A DNA stretch of 6,894 nt from Bacteroidota bacterium (GTDB lineage Bacteria > Bacteroidota > Ignavibacteria > Ignavibacteriales > Ignavibacteriaceae). A program made the translations under genes and the position numbers. The notes under the pieces were generated by a model. It worked only from the letters and a program-made list of their open reading frames with translations. It was not told where the DNA came from and searched no databases. How positions within the stretch are numbered: the first letter of the stretch is position 1; each line of letters begins with the position of its first letter. This document shows positions 1 to 6,640 of the stretch, piece after piece. Where the stretch lies: contig JAJYOQ010000220.1 of the NCBI GenBank assembly GCA_021796135.1, forward strand, positions 1 through 6,894, read 5' to 3'.

Positions 1-1004
1 CCCCCGGTGATAAATTTATTTGTTATGTAACACGACTTCAACAATTTGTTGGCGTTTTAGAAGTAAAAAGTGCTTATTTTATTGACGATAAACCAATATT
101 TGCTAAAGAAAGCGATCCTTTCATCTTAAGATTTAAAGTTGAGCCGCTAGTATGGCTTCCTCTAGAAAAGGCGATTCCGATACATGAAGACACTATTTGG
201 AATAATTTATCTTTTACAAAAGGCCTATCTAAAGATAGTAACAACTGGACTTATGTTGTTTTTGCAAGTCCAAGACTATGGTCAAAAGAAAATGGCGAAT
301 TCCTAGAGAAGGGCTTAGTAGAACAGTCTCAAAAAATGATCAATTATCCATTTAACGAGGATGATAAGCGAAAATTAAAAACTCATAAAATAAAGGTTGG
401 AAGTAAAAAGGAAGTAACGGTTTCTGTTCCTGATGATGAAGAAGAAGAAACTGAGGCAATATCAAAAGAAAAAATTACAACTGATAAAAGAGAATCGTTA
501 CGGGTGCAAGCAAAATTAGCAGAAATTGGTGAGAAGCTTGGAATGAAAATATGGCTACCCAGAAATGATAGGGATGGTGTTTTGGAAATCTGGCATCCAC
601 AAGAAAATGTTCTGCTAGAGGATTTACCATTCTCATTTGACGATGCGACAATAAAAACAATAAAGAATATTGATGTTTTATGGATTAGGGGAAGGGCAAT
701 TGTTAGAGCATTTGAAGTTGAAGATACAACTTCCATTTACTCAGGAATTTTAAGAATGGCTGATTTACTATCGATGCTTCCGACTTTAAAAATAATAATC
801 CATCTAGTTGCTCCAACCTCACGAAGAAATGATGTTTTTAGACAAATTTCTAGGCCTGTTTTTTCTGTGATGGAATGTGGACCTCTTTCAGAGCTTTGTT
901 CATATATTTCTTATGATTCGGTTTATGAACTTGCTAAAGAAAAACAGCTTGGAAACATGAAGGACACTATTGTTGATGAGTATTCAGAATATTTAGAAGA
1001 TTGA
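1..1004 (+). CDS. EVE-domain protein fused to a PD-(D/E)XK nuclease-like domain (5' partial)
   Basis: The reading frame is open from base 3 to the TGA at 1002-1004, so the first ATG at 336 is internal and the true start lies outside the window; 333 residues are visible. Residues 1-105 look like an EVE domain of the PUA superfamily: a GDKFICYVTR strand, then FVGVLEV, a DKPIF turn and the FILRFKVEPLVWLPL strand. EVE domains are known or proposed to read modified bases in DNA. A charged, acidic linker (about 140-165) leads to a C-terminal domain. There IDVLWIRG (Asp about 224) followed by IVRAFEVEDTTSIYSG (FEVE about 237-240) resembles the core of PD-(D/E)XK restriction-type nucleases, although the usual Lys after the acidic pair is not evident. 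I infer a modification-dependent restriction or DNA-targeting role. The EVE call is fairly secure; the nuclease call is moderate. Just downstream is a convergent recombinase relic, one base away, with no visible terminator between them. Confidence 0.75.
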   Translation, partial: PGDKFICYVTRLQQFVGVLEVKSAYFIDDKPIFAKESDPFILRFKVEPLVWLPLEKAIPIHEDTIWNNLSFTKGLSKDSNNWTYVVFASPRLWSKENGEFLEKGLVEQSQKMINYPFNEDDKRKLKTHKIKVGSKKEVTVSVPDDEEEETEAISKEKITTDKRESLRVQAKLAEIGEKLGMKIWLPRNDRDGVLEIWHPQENVLLEDLPFSFDDATIKTIKNIDVLWIRGRAIVRAFEVEDTTSIYSGILRMADLLSMLPTLKIIIHLVAPTSRRNDVFRQISRPVFSVMECGPLSELCSYISYDSVYELAKEKQLGNMKDTIVDEYSEYLED

Positions 1005-1005
1005 T

Positions 1006-1471
1006 TTATTTCTTAGTTACGATTTGTATTTGCTTCAATCTTTGTTTTGCTTGTTCTACCCAAATAGGATTTTGAAAAGCCTTGATACAATTGGACAAAG
1101 CTTCGGTCAGAGCAAAACTAGGAACAGGGAGCCATTGTTGACGGCTCGCATAAAAGAGTATTTTGTCAAAGGGTTTTAGCACATCATATTGTACTGTTTT
1201 ACCGTTCAGTCGTAGGTTCTGAAGTGTTAACTTCAAAAGTTGTCGTTTTTCGTGAACTTCAGAACTTTCAAACAATTTACCAGCGTTAGAAGCCAGTTTT
1301 AGCAGGTATTCTGAGGTTATTTAGGTATTTTACTGTTAAGTATCTTTTGTTTATCCCGATACTCTTTACGCCGTTCTTCATAGAAGCTCGTAGTAATTCG
1401 TCCAACCAAACCTTATAACCTAATTGCTTATTATTATTTTCGTTCATTACATCTTTAGCCCTACTTATCAT
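1006..1471 (-). pseudogene. Large serine recombinase, decayed C-terminal fragment
   Basis: Three pieces of one C-terminal region lie in different minus-strand frames. The longest (1006-1320) reads ITSEYLLKLASNAGKLFESS, then EVHEKRQLLKLTLQNLRLNG and LKPFDKIL, the pattern that closes many large serine recombinases after their coiled coil. Upstream, 1323-1388 reads FYEERRKEYRDKQKILNSKI, a coiled-coil segment in a second frame. Further on, 1389-1471 reads NKQLGYKVWLDELL in a third. Joined, they give a continuous recombinase tail of about 140 residues, so at least two frame breaks (and probably a small deletion) have inactivated it. The N-terminal Ser catalytic domain and zinc ribbon are absent: sequence beyond 1472 is the promoter area of the signal peptidase gene. 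It marks a past integration or excision event next to the EVE-nuclease gene. An assembly-level indel error could explain one break but not the missing half. The family call rests on recalled motifs. Confidence 0.7.
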
Positions 1472-1472
1472 A

Positions 1473-1510
1473 TTTCATCAATTTTTGCTAAAATCTATAA
1501 TAGGATTAGG
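1473..1510 (+). promoter_or_regulatory. Promoter and ribosome-binding site of the signal peptidase gene
   Basis: A consensus -10 box, TATAAT, lies at 1496-1501. The -35 region (around 1473-1479, TTTCATC) is poor. AGGA at 1502-1505 is seven bases from the ATG at 1513, a normal ribosome-binding-site distance. If the -10 is used, transcription would begin near 1508, giving an almost leaderless message that lacks the AGGA. The two signals are therefore hard to use together, and one of them may be fortuitous. Confidence 0.45.
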
Positions 1511-1512
1511 TT

Positions 1513-3318
1513 ATGTTGAAAAAAATAACCTTTAAGTTAGATAAGGAAAAATTACTTAACAGAGTTACCAATATATCTATCTTCGTTTGGTTGTCTTGTA
1601 TTCTTGGTGTTTTTGGAATCATTGGCTATGTGGTCGGTATTAGGAAAGAGTTGTTTGATAAAGCACCCAATGTCTTTACATTTTCACTACTCGGCTTAAT
1701 CTTGTTAGGGTGTTTGGCGTTCTTGGTGGGAGTGATAAGTTTTACCGCACAACTTATAGCCAAGAGGTCTCAGAAGAAGCAAAATATCTTAATTTTTCTT
1801 GTTAAGTTGTTTTTTATTCTTGCCATTTTACCTCTCTACTTGCTGATTTATATTCTTAGGCCTCTTGAGATTATTAGAAGATTCAGACATGGCGGGTTCA
1901 AGGAATTACTAAAATTACTACGCCCTAAACTACTATTGGGTAAGGCAGTTGCTCTGGTTTTGGTTGGAGCTATAACCTTACCCATTTGGATTGGCGGCTA
2001 TGCGACTGTCGGTGCTTTGGTCGCCAACAAACTTGGCTACATAACAGAAAATATAAACATCGTAGGAACAGGTTCAATGTATCCAACTTGGGAAAAGGGA
2101 ACTAAGGGAAAGAGCAACAAGGAATTAGCAAAAGAGATAATTTCAACTGCTGGTTTTTTACCCTATCCTAACGGAATTGTTATAGGAGGAAAAAGGTATT
2201 TAGGACACACATTGGGAAAGGGCGACATAATTGTTTGGGAAAATCATGCAACAAGGGAATTAACAAGCAGAGATGGTGCCGACCCAGGAGGTTTGTTAAA
2301 GAGAATTATTGGATTGCCAGGAGATACAATACAGCTTAGAGACGGCGTTGTTTATCTTAATGGGGAGCCACAGAAAGAGCCTTACATTGCTAAACCACAC
2401 TCAACATTTGGTGAGAAATTTTTAAAAGAGTGTCAAGTAGTTACTGTTCCTCAAGGCACTGTTTTTGCTATGGGAGATAATAGAAAAGGTAGTTCTGATT
2501 CAAGAGAAATCGGTTTTGCTCCAATTAAAGATATTCGTTTTGTTTTACCCCTGGACAAACAAAAAGGCAAACTTGATAAGAACTGGCATGATGCAACTAA
2601 CGATTTATCAGATACAGCAAAACCAACAATAGACAGAAATAGGTTTGTTGAACTCCTTAATGAAAAGCGCAAGGAAAATGGCGTAGCGCCAGTAAAATAC
2701 GAGCCGAAACTTGATGTATCCGCCAAAATACGAGGCGAATATCTTTTAAAGAATAACGCTATTCAACAACATGTTTCTTACGATGTTGTTTCAAATGCAA
2801 TGTCAAAAGCTGGTTATTGGAATAGTTATGTTTGGGAATGGTCGTTAGAAGGATACTATACCGCTGATGAGTTAATTGAGGATTATCTTGAAAGAGATTC
2901 AACAGACGCTAAAAATGTTTGGTTTGATAAAAAGTTTGATGATATAGGCATTGGGGAAGTCCAAGGAAATTTAAATGGATGCCCTACACAGCTTATTGTT
3001 GTCCATGCGGCTGGCTATATTCCACCTAACTACAAAAAAGAGGATATAGAGTCTTGGAAAATAAGTCTTTCCAAACTAAGAGAGATACAGCCAGGTTGGG
3101 CAAGTCTTAAAAATAATTCCAATTTTTATCAAAACAACAAGAATGATGTTGACAGAATCAATGAGATAATTTCTATAAGAATTACTAACATTTCAACTAT
3201 CGTGGCTAAAATGGAAGCTAACCAGTGGTTAACCGCTGCTGAACAAAAAATGATAGACAAAGATAAACCCTTATATGATGAACAGGAAACGATAGCGACC
3301 AGACTAAATAGTCGCTAA
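1513..3318 (+). CDS. lepB: Signal peptidase I with C-terminal CAP/SCP-like domain
   Basis: A 601-residue membrane serine protease that should remove signal peptides from exported proteins. Hydrophobic segments lie at about 20-43, 52-82, 91-115 and 143-172. The type I signal peptidase core follows: GTGSMYPTW with catalytic Ser188; GDIIVWEN (237-244); LLKRIIGLPGD with catalytic Lys263; DGVVYLNGEP; and FAMGDNRKGSSDSREIG (318-334). Residues about 375-500 resemble a CAP/SCP (YkwD-like) domain: NRFVELLNEKRKENGVAPV, a possible first metal His420, a GYW turn and FDDIGIGEV. The usual SPxHR His is replaced (STDAKN, 463-468), so CAP catalysis or metal binding looks lost. A helical, charged tail (505-601) follows. 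One extracytoplasmic enzyme domain fused to another is a layout I associate with CPR bacteria. The ATG at 1513 is chosen for the AGGA upstream and the positively charged N-terminus. It stands as a single gene, convergent with the operon to its right. Confidence 0.9.
   Translation: MLKKITFKLDKEKLLNRVTNISIFVWLSCILGVFGIIGYVVGIRKELFDKAPNVFTFSLLGLILLGCLAFLVGVISFTAQLIAKRSQKKQNILIFLVKLFFILAILPLYLLIYILRPLEIIRRFRHGGFKELLKLLRPKLLLGKAVALVLVGAITLPIWIGGYATVGALVANKLGYITENINIVGTGSMYPTWEKGTKGKSNKELAKEIISTAGFLPYPNGIVIGGKRYLGHTLGKGDIIVWENHATRELTSRDGADPGGLLKRIIGLPGDTIQLRDGVVYLNGEPQKEPYIAKPHSTFGEKFLKECQVVTVPQGTVFAMGDNRKGSSDSREIGFAPIKDIRFVLPLDKQKGKLDKNWHDATNDLSDTAKPTIDRNRFVELLNEKRKENGVAPVKYEPKLDVSAKIRGEYLLKNNAIQQHVSYDVVSNAMSKAGYWNSYVWEWSLEGYYTADELIEDYLERDSTDAKNVWFDKKFDDIGIGEVQGNLNGCPTQLIVVHAAGYIPPNYKKEDIESWKISLSKLREIQPGWASLKNNSNFYQNNKNDVDRINEIISIRITNISTIVAKMEANQWLTAAEQKMIDKDKPLYDEQETIATRLNSR
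3293..3317. terminator. Inverted repeat across the signal peptidase stop, possible weak terminator
   Basis: TAGCGAC (3293-3299) and GTCGCTA (3311-3317) form a 7-bp stem with an 11-base loop that straddles the stop codon. An alternative 4-bp stem GACT/AGTC (3302-3305 with 3310-3313) overlaps it. There is no T-run after it on either strand, so it is not a typical intrinsic terminator. It may only stabilise the 3' end of the message. Confidence 0.25.
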
Positions 3319-3447
3319 TGCTGGTTGAGATTGGTTTAATCCCAGACTTTCAAAAGCAATTTTGAGGTCGCTGAGACTTATGTCAAACTCTAGTTTTTGG
3401 TTGCAGAATAAGTCCTTTAGGGGGAGCAATATCAAGTTAAGTTGCAT
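3304..3447 (-). CDS. Possible 47-residue hypothetical protein
   Basis: This short minus-strand frame runs from an ATG at 3447 to a TAG at 3304-3306 and overlaps the end of the signal peptidase gene by 15 bases. The product reads MQLNLILLPLKDLF, then LEFDISLSDLKIAFESLGLN, with the alternating polar and hydrophobic pattern of a folded or helical peptide. I do not recognise it. There is no clear ribosome-binding site, and an in-frame TAA lies directly before the ATG. It could be a small protein, the decayed tail of a larger lost gene, or chance. The protein-like composition is the only argument for it. Confidence 0.2.
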   Translation of the reverse strand: MQLNLILLPLKDLFCNQKLEFDISLSDLKIAFESLGLNQSQPALATI

Positions 3448-3479
3448 TTATCTTTTGTGTAAGTTACATTACTCACTGG

Positions 3480-3493
3480 TTCTGACGTTAGAA
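3480..3493. repeat. Imperfect 14-bp palindrome
   Basis: TTCTGACGTTAGAA has matching TTCT/AGAA arms and 12 of 14 positions symmetric. It ends seven bases before the perfect palindrome at 3500, so the two may form one compound binding site. Alone it could be chance. Confidence 0.35.
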
Positions 3494-3499
3494 ACACAC

Positions 3500-3519
3500 T
3501 GTCAAAATCGATTTTGACA
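3500..3519. repeat. Perfect 20-bp palindrome
   Basis: TGTCAAAATC/GATTTTGACA reads identically on both strands over 20 bases with no spacer. AGAAAC occurs directly on both sides (3490-3495 and 3520-3525). There is no T-run after it, and with no spacer a hairpin could only form by opening the central bases, so a site for a dimeric DNA-binding protein is more likely than a terminator. The nearest candidate binder is the ParB-like protein encoded at 3712-4815, but that link is inference. It could also be a recombination or transposon-end structure. Confidence 0.6.
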
Positions 3520-3711
3520 AGAAACTTCCCAGGCTAGCCCACATAAGCATGGAGGTTAAGGAGTCCTCCCAGAACCACTGCAGATTTCTGCAACAAATCC
3601 CCAACGAGGCTTCTGAAGCTAAACAAACTATACCATCCCAGCCACAAAAGCCCCACACAAGTCAACACAGGGGGCAACGGATGCGCTTAATAGGTAAGCA
3701 GCCCTTCCAGA

Positions 3712-4815
3712 CTAATGAAACCGCCTAGAGTTTTTCTTACTAATACGGGTTACTGAAGGTTGCTCTGAATTGGATGCAGAGATGGTGCGGTAGAATTTTT
3801 GAGCTTCCGAGTGGAAGCGATCTATCAAGTTTCTCATGCGAGGATTCTCCTCAACCTTACTTTTTATATTTATGACAGGGGCATCGCTCAGAAACTTTGT
3901 CATTTGTGTTAGTTTTGCAAAGAAAGTATTGGCGGTTTCAGGGCGGTCTATTGCAACAATATCTTTTGCTGCTGGAATAGCTTCTTCTGGCGGACTACTA
4001 AGAAATATTTTTCTCGCTGGTTTACATCTCAAGATATTTGCCAGATCCTTTCTGACATCATAAGCTGCGGAGTGAATACGACCTTCTAGAACCCAATTAA
4101 TAAACTTCTCATTTGTTAAAACATCTGCACTCTCCCTTTTTATTTTTTGTAAATCAGCACTTCTGCAGTATTCAAGAAAAATGCTAAATTTTTTAATTTC
4201 TGTTTCTCTGTCATCAAGTTTGGAAATTCTGGGTAGATAGTTGTCCCTAATGAGTTCGTAGGCTGCAATTTGATTTTTAATGTCACTTGCCGATGACCCG
4301 ACGATAGTAGAGATTTCTTCTGGGGACATGCTGTTTTCATTAATCATTTTGTAAATATAACTAGCTTTCTCGTAGGGATCCCACTCGGTTTTGCCCTCAA
4401 TATGCAACTTGCCCAATAATAGAAAAAGGTCTTTTACATCGATTTTTTCCAATAATCTTTTGGCTCTAATTTTTTTCCATTTTTCTTTCTGACCTTCAAC
4501 TGCTGTTTTATGAAGATGTCTATATGCGCACAGTCTGGTATTACCTTCTATGACTTGCCTGCCAAGAACCAATATCTCCTCAAGCAAACCCCCATTTCTT
4601 CGTATGTCATCTGCTAAATTCTTTGTAGAGTCTAAAGCCCACAAACTCTCCTCAATTATGTTTTGATCTAGGTGTTCACCGTATTTGCTCAATACATAGT
4701 TAATTCTAGGGTTTTCAGGGTAGTAATCGAGCTGGAAGATATCTATTTCTTCAATGCGTATTGGGATGCGTTTGCCCCCAATCATCATATATTTTTCATT
4801 GTCATTGTTTTCCAT
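3712..4815 (-). CDS. ParB/Srx-like N-terminal domain protein with helix-turn-helix
   Basis: A 367-residue protein with the ParB core in its usual order. YYPENPRINYV (31-41) matches the first ParB box, GGLLEEILVLG (75-85) the hydrophobic strand, and VIEGNTRLCAYRHL (88-101) the G-x-x-R box. LHIEGKTEWDPYEKASYIYKM (137-157) matches the segment that in ParB precedes the DNA-binding part. A helix-turn-helix follows: SPEEISTIVGSSASDIKNQI (164-183). The C-terminal 170 residues are unrecognised, with a basic tail (ISKKNSRRFH). ParB-fold domains bind CTP or act in DNA-linked enzymes; chromosomal ParB segregates DNA with ParA, but no ParA is visible here. The start lies 9 bases after the SNF2 gene's stop and has no good ribosome-binding site (AGG is 13 bases away), so translation probably depends on the upstream gene. 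It is the last gene of the operon. A DNA-binding or targeting role is inferred. Confidence 0.75.
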   Translation of the reverse strand: MENNDNEKYMMIGGKRIPIRIEEIDIFQLDYYPENPRINYVLSKYGEHLDQNIIEESLWALDSTKNLADDIRRNGGLLEEILVLGRQVIEGNTRLCAYRHLHKTAVEGQKEKWKKIRAKRLLEKIDVKDLFLLLGKLHIEGKTEWDPYEKASYIYKMINENSMSPEEISTIVGSSASDIKNQIAAYELIRDNYLPRISKLDDRETEIKKFSIFLEYCRSADLQKIKRESADVLTNEKFINWVLEGRIHSAAYDVRKDLANILRCKPARKIFLSSPPEEAIPAAKDIVAIDRPETANTFFAKLTQMTKFLSDAPVINIKSKVEENPRMRNLIDRFHSEAQKFYRTISASNSEQPSVTRISKKNSRRFH

Positions 4816-4824
4816 AAGTATATT

Positions 4825-6237
4825 TTAACCTAATAACTCGATAATTTCCTCTTTTGTTAAATAACCTGTATCATCTATTTGCGTCGAATCGCCCTGGATA
4901 ACTTTGGCAATATCCTGCTTTCTTGCCAGTTTATCCTCAACAAATAGGTCAATTGAGTTTCTGCAAAGAAGTTTTATTATTCTGCAGCGTTTTTTCTGGG
5001 AGATCCTGTGAATCCGATCTTGAGATTGTAAATAATCAACAAGGTTAAATGATCTATCAACATAGATTGCGTTGTTCGCTGCTGTGAGGGTCAGTCCTTC
5101 TCTTGCAGCTGTTGGGTTCGCAACCATGATTTTATAATCGTCATTTTCTTGAAATAGAGTAATGTATTTATTCCTTGTGGCAATATCAACACCTCCGTAT
5201 ATATTCAAAGCCCCATATTCTTTATATCTTGCTTTCAATTCTTTTACATTATCGACAAACGATGACCAAATGATTACTTTTTCTCCTTGTTTTAAAATAT
5301 CTTTTACTATCTTATCCAGCATTACAAACTTGGCAGGCGTTTCTCGGTAGTCTCTCACGATCAAACCAGGGTTACTTGCAACCTGAACTAATCTTAATAA
5401 TTTTTTTAGTATTGACTTTGCCTCGTCGATAATCTTTTGTTCTGGAGTATTTAATATCTCGATAAGCAATTCTTTCCTGAGTTTATCGTAGATTTCCGCC
5501 TGTTTGGTAGCCATGTCAATCACGACCTGTTCATATATTTTTTCTGGTAGTTCAAGAACATTCTCTTTGAGCCGACGAATTGATAATGGGGTAATTAACT
5601 TTTGTAGTTCTTTATAAAGGGCTGCCGAGCCTTTACTAATATCTCCGTATCTTCTTTGGAATAACTGGAACTCCTTACCCAATGTTTTTCCATCGTCTAA
5701 AAAGTAAAACTGTGCCCAAATATCTATCGGTTTGTTAGCAACTGGTGTTCCAGTAAGAATATATTTACGAAGAGGATATTGAGTTAACTTACATATTGCA
5801 TCGAATGTCTGGCTCTTTGGATTTTTTATTCGTTGAGATTCATCCAGGACAAGTATAAAGCGCTGTGACTGGAGAAGAAGCTCGACAATATCAAGTTCTG
5901 CCTTGACTCCTTCATAATTGAGAATATAGATGTTTGCAGAGGTAAGAAACTTATAACCTTTTGAACGACCTTCACCAGTAATAACCACTGGTATTAAATA
6001 GCTGTGTTTTTTTACCTCCATCTGCCAGGTGTACATTAGAGTTTTTGGGCAGATAATTAAGGCAGCATCAGCTTCTTTAGATTTCAAAATCGTTATTATT
6101 GCATCGATAACCTCTTTCGTTTTTCCTACGCCTTGTTCATCGAATAACGCAGCCTGCTTTTTAGACACCAAAAAATTAATTGCCTCCAGTTGGTGGGGCA
6201 TCGGAGCCGTCTTTTGCTTAAAAAAATCTCTAGTCAT
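4825..6237 (-). CDS. SNF2-family DNA helicase/translocase
   Basis: A 470-residue ATP-driven motor carrying both helicase lobes and almost nothing else. MPHQLEAINFL opens the domain. Walker A is DEQGVGKT (33-40, Lys39), where SNF2 proteins usually have DEMGLGKT. Motif Ia is LIICPKTLMYTWQMEV, motif II is LVLDESQRIKN (DESQ at 132-135 in place of DEAH or DEGH), and motif III is YILTGTPVAN (159-168). In lobe two, EKVIIWSSFV (319-328) is motif IV, TAAREGLTLTAANNAIYVDRSFN (376-398) motif V, and QSQDRIHRISQKKR (404-417) motif VI. SNF2 ATPases translocate on double-stranded DNA and rarely unwind it. No accessory domain is fused, so targeting probably comes from partners. The ATG at 6237 lies inside the nuclease gene's final codons (8-base overlap), implying translational coupling. 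Similar SNF2-plus-nuclease pairs occur in restriction-type defence and in phage replication modules. Confidence 0.92.
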   Translation of the reverse strand: MTRDFFKQKTAPMPHQLEAINFLVSKKQAALFDEQGVGKTKEVIDAIITILKSKEADAALIICPKTLMYTWQMEVKKHSYLIPVVITGEGRSKGYKFLTSANIYILNYEGVKAELDIVELLLQSQRFILVLDESQRIKNPKSQTFDAICKLTQYPLRKYILTGTPVANKPIDIWAQFYFLDDGKTLGKEFQLFQRRYGDISKGSAALYKELQKLITPLSIRRLKENVLELPEKIYEQVVIDMATKQAEIYDKLRKELLIEILNTPEQKIIDEAKSILKKLLRLVQVASNPGLIVRDYRETPAKFVMLDKIVKDILKQGEKVIIWSSFVDNVKELKARYKEYGALNIYGGVDIATRNKYITLFQENDDYKIMVANPTAAREGLTLTAANNAIYVDRSFNLVDYLQSQDRIHRISQKKRCRIIKLLCRNSIDLFVEDKLARKQDIAKVIQGDSTQIDDTGYLTKEEIIELLG

Positions 6238-6637
6238 ACTCTATTGGTAAAAGTCTATCTGGCACTCCGAGAATAACAACACAATTGTTACCTCGCACCT
6301 CCTCGATGATTTTTTTTACCTCGCTTTTAACAGACAAAGGGACACCAAGATATACCATCAGTTTTGTCTCCTTTATATTTTTAGCGCAATCAACATAGTC
6401 TTCAATTTGTTCTCGTGTTCTTGCTCCAATATCCCCAGCTGTTTTCGCCTCTCCAATCACCAAAAAGCCTTTTTTTAAGCCAATGAGATCTGGACGATGT
6501 CGCTTGATGGTGGGGGGCAGTTTTTTAAAGTCGCCTTCGGTTTCGGAGTATCCGTCAAAAGAGACAACCTCGTAACCATCTAAGCGCATTCGCTGGGCAA
6601 GAAGATCAGCGATAAATTGATGCGCTCTGGTCGTCAT
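6230..6637 (-). CDS. Small PD-(D/E)XK nuclease
   Basis: A 135-residue stand-alone protein with the complete signature: HRPDLIGL (Asp50), then FLVIGEAKT (Glu63 and Lys65) after a 12-residue gap, followed by TREQIEDY (74-81), where a Gln often sits in this fold. A leading helix (AHQFIADLLAQRM) and GYEVVSF strand fit the fold's N-terminus, which commonly carries an acidic residue in the first helix. Such enzymes cut DNA with divalent metal; restriction endonucleases, Holliday-junction resolvases and VRR-NUC proteins share the fold, and I cannot tell which group this belongs to. The ATG at 6637 lies three bases after the upstream gene's TGA and is in the same frame as it. The stop overlaps the SNF2 start. 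Coupling to the motor gene suggests the two proteins act together on DNA. Confidence 0.85.
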   Translation of the reverse strand: MTTRAHQFIADLLAQRMRLDGYEVVSFDGYSETEGDFKKLPPTIKRHRPDLIGLKKGFLVIGEAKTAGDIGARTREQIEDYVDCAKNIKETKLMVYLGVPLSVKSEVKKIIEEVRGNNCVVILGVPDRLLPIEYD

Positions 6638-6640
6638 ATA

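Larger units (their letters stand above)
3319..3711. other. Convergent intergenic region with a G+C-rich island
   Basis: This 393-base stretch lies between two converging genes. The first 130 bases are ordinary low-GC sequence containing the small frame described separately. From about 3520 to 3700 the composition rises to about 50% G+C (90 of 180 bases counted by hand), and the plus strand is rich in C and A. The island holds short inverted repeats: GGAGG/CCTCC (3551-3555 with 3565-3569), TGCAGA/TCTGCA (3579-3584 with 3587-3592, loop TT) and GCTTC/GAAGC (3609-3619). No tRNA, rRNA, tmRNA, RNase P or SRP signature was recognised on either strand. It could be a structured RNA, a binding region or the remains of a mobile-element end. 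Confidence 0.5.

Noticed and set aside
383..736. Minus-strand open frame opposite the EVE-nuclease gene
   Set aside because: It is Ser/Phe-rich, mirrors a well-supported plus-strand gene, and shows no family motif; likewise the frame at 475-660.
2451..2726. Minus-strand frame inside the signal peptidase gene
   Set aside because: It lies opposite the catalytic GDN...SSDSR region of a clearly coding frame and is Ser/Leu-rich noise.
3488..3652. Minus-strand open stretch in the G+C island (ending CF-stop)
   Set aside because: It is rich in Trp and Cys, lacks a convincing start, and crosses the palindrome and hairpins. It resembles translated non-coding sequence. A decayed transposase tail was considered but no motif supports it.
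3549..3728. Plus-strand 59-codon frame starting ATG GAG GTT in the G+C island
   Set aside because: It has no ribosome-binding site, its Gln/Pro/Ser/His-rich product follows the local C/A bias, and it runs into the end of the ParB-like gene. Coding is not excluded but not supported.
4140..4340. Second minus-strand frame within the ParB-like gene
   Set aside because: It overlaps the conserved HTH-coding region in another frame and has no own start signal; the plus-strand frame at 3836-4063 is also a shadow.
5162..5350. Plus-strand frames opposite the SNF2 gene (also 6029-6250)
   Set aside because: Both are antisense to conserved helicase motifs, with no ribosome-binding site or recognisable product.
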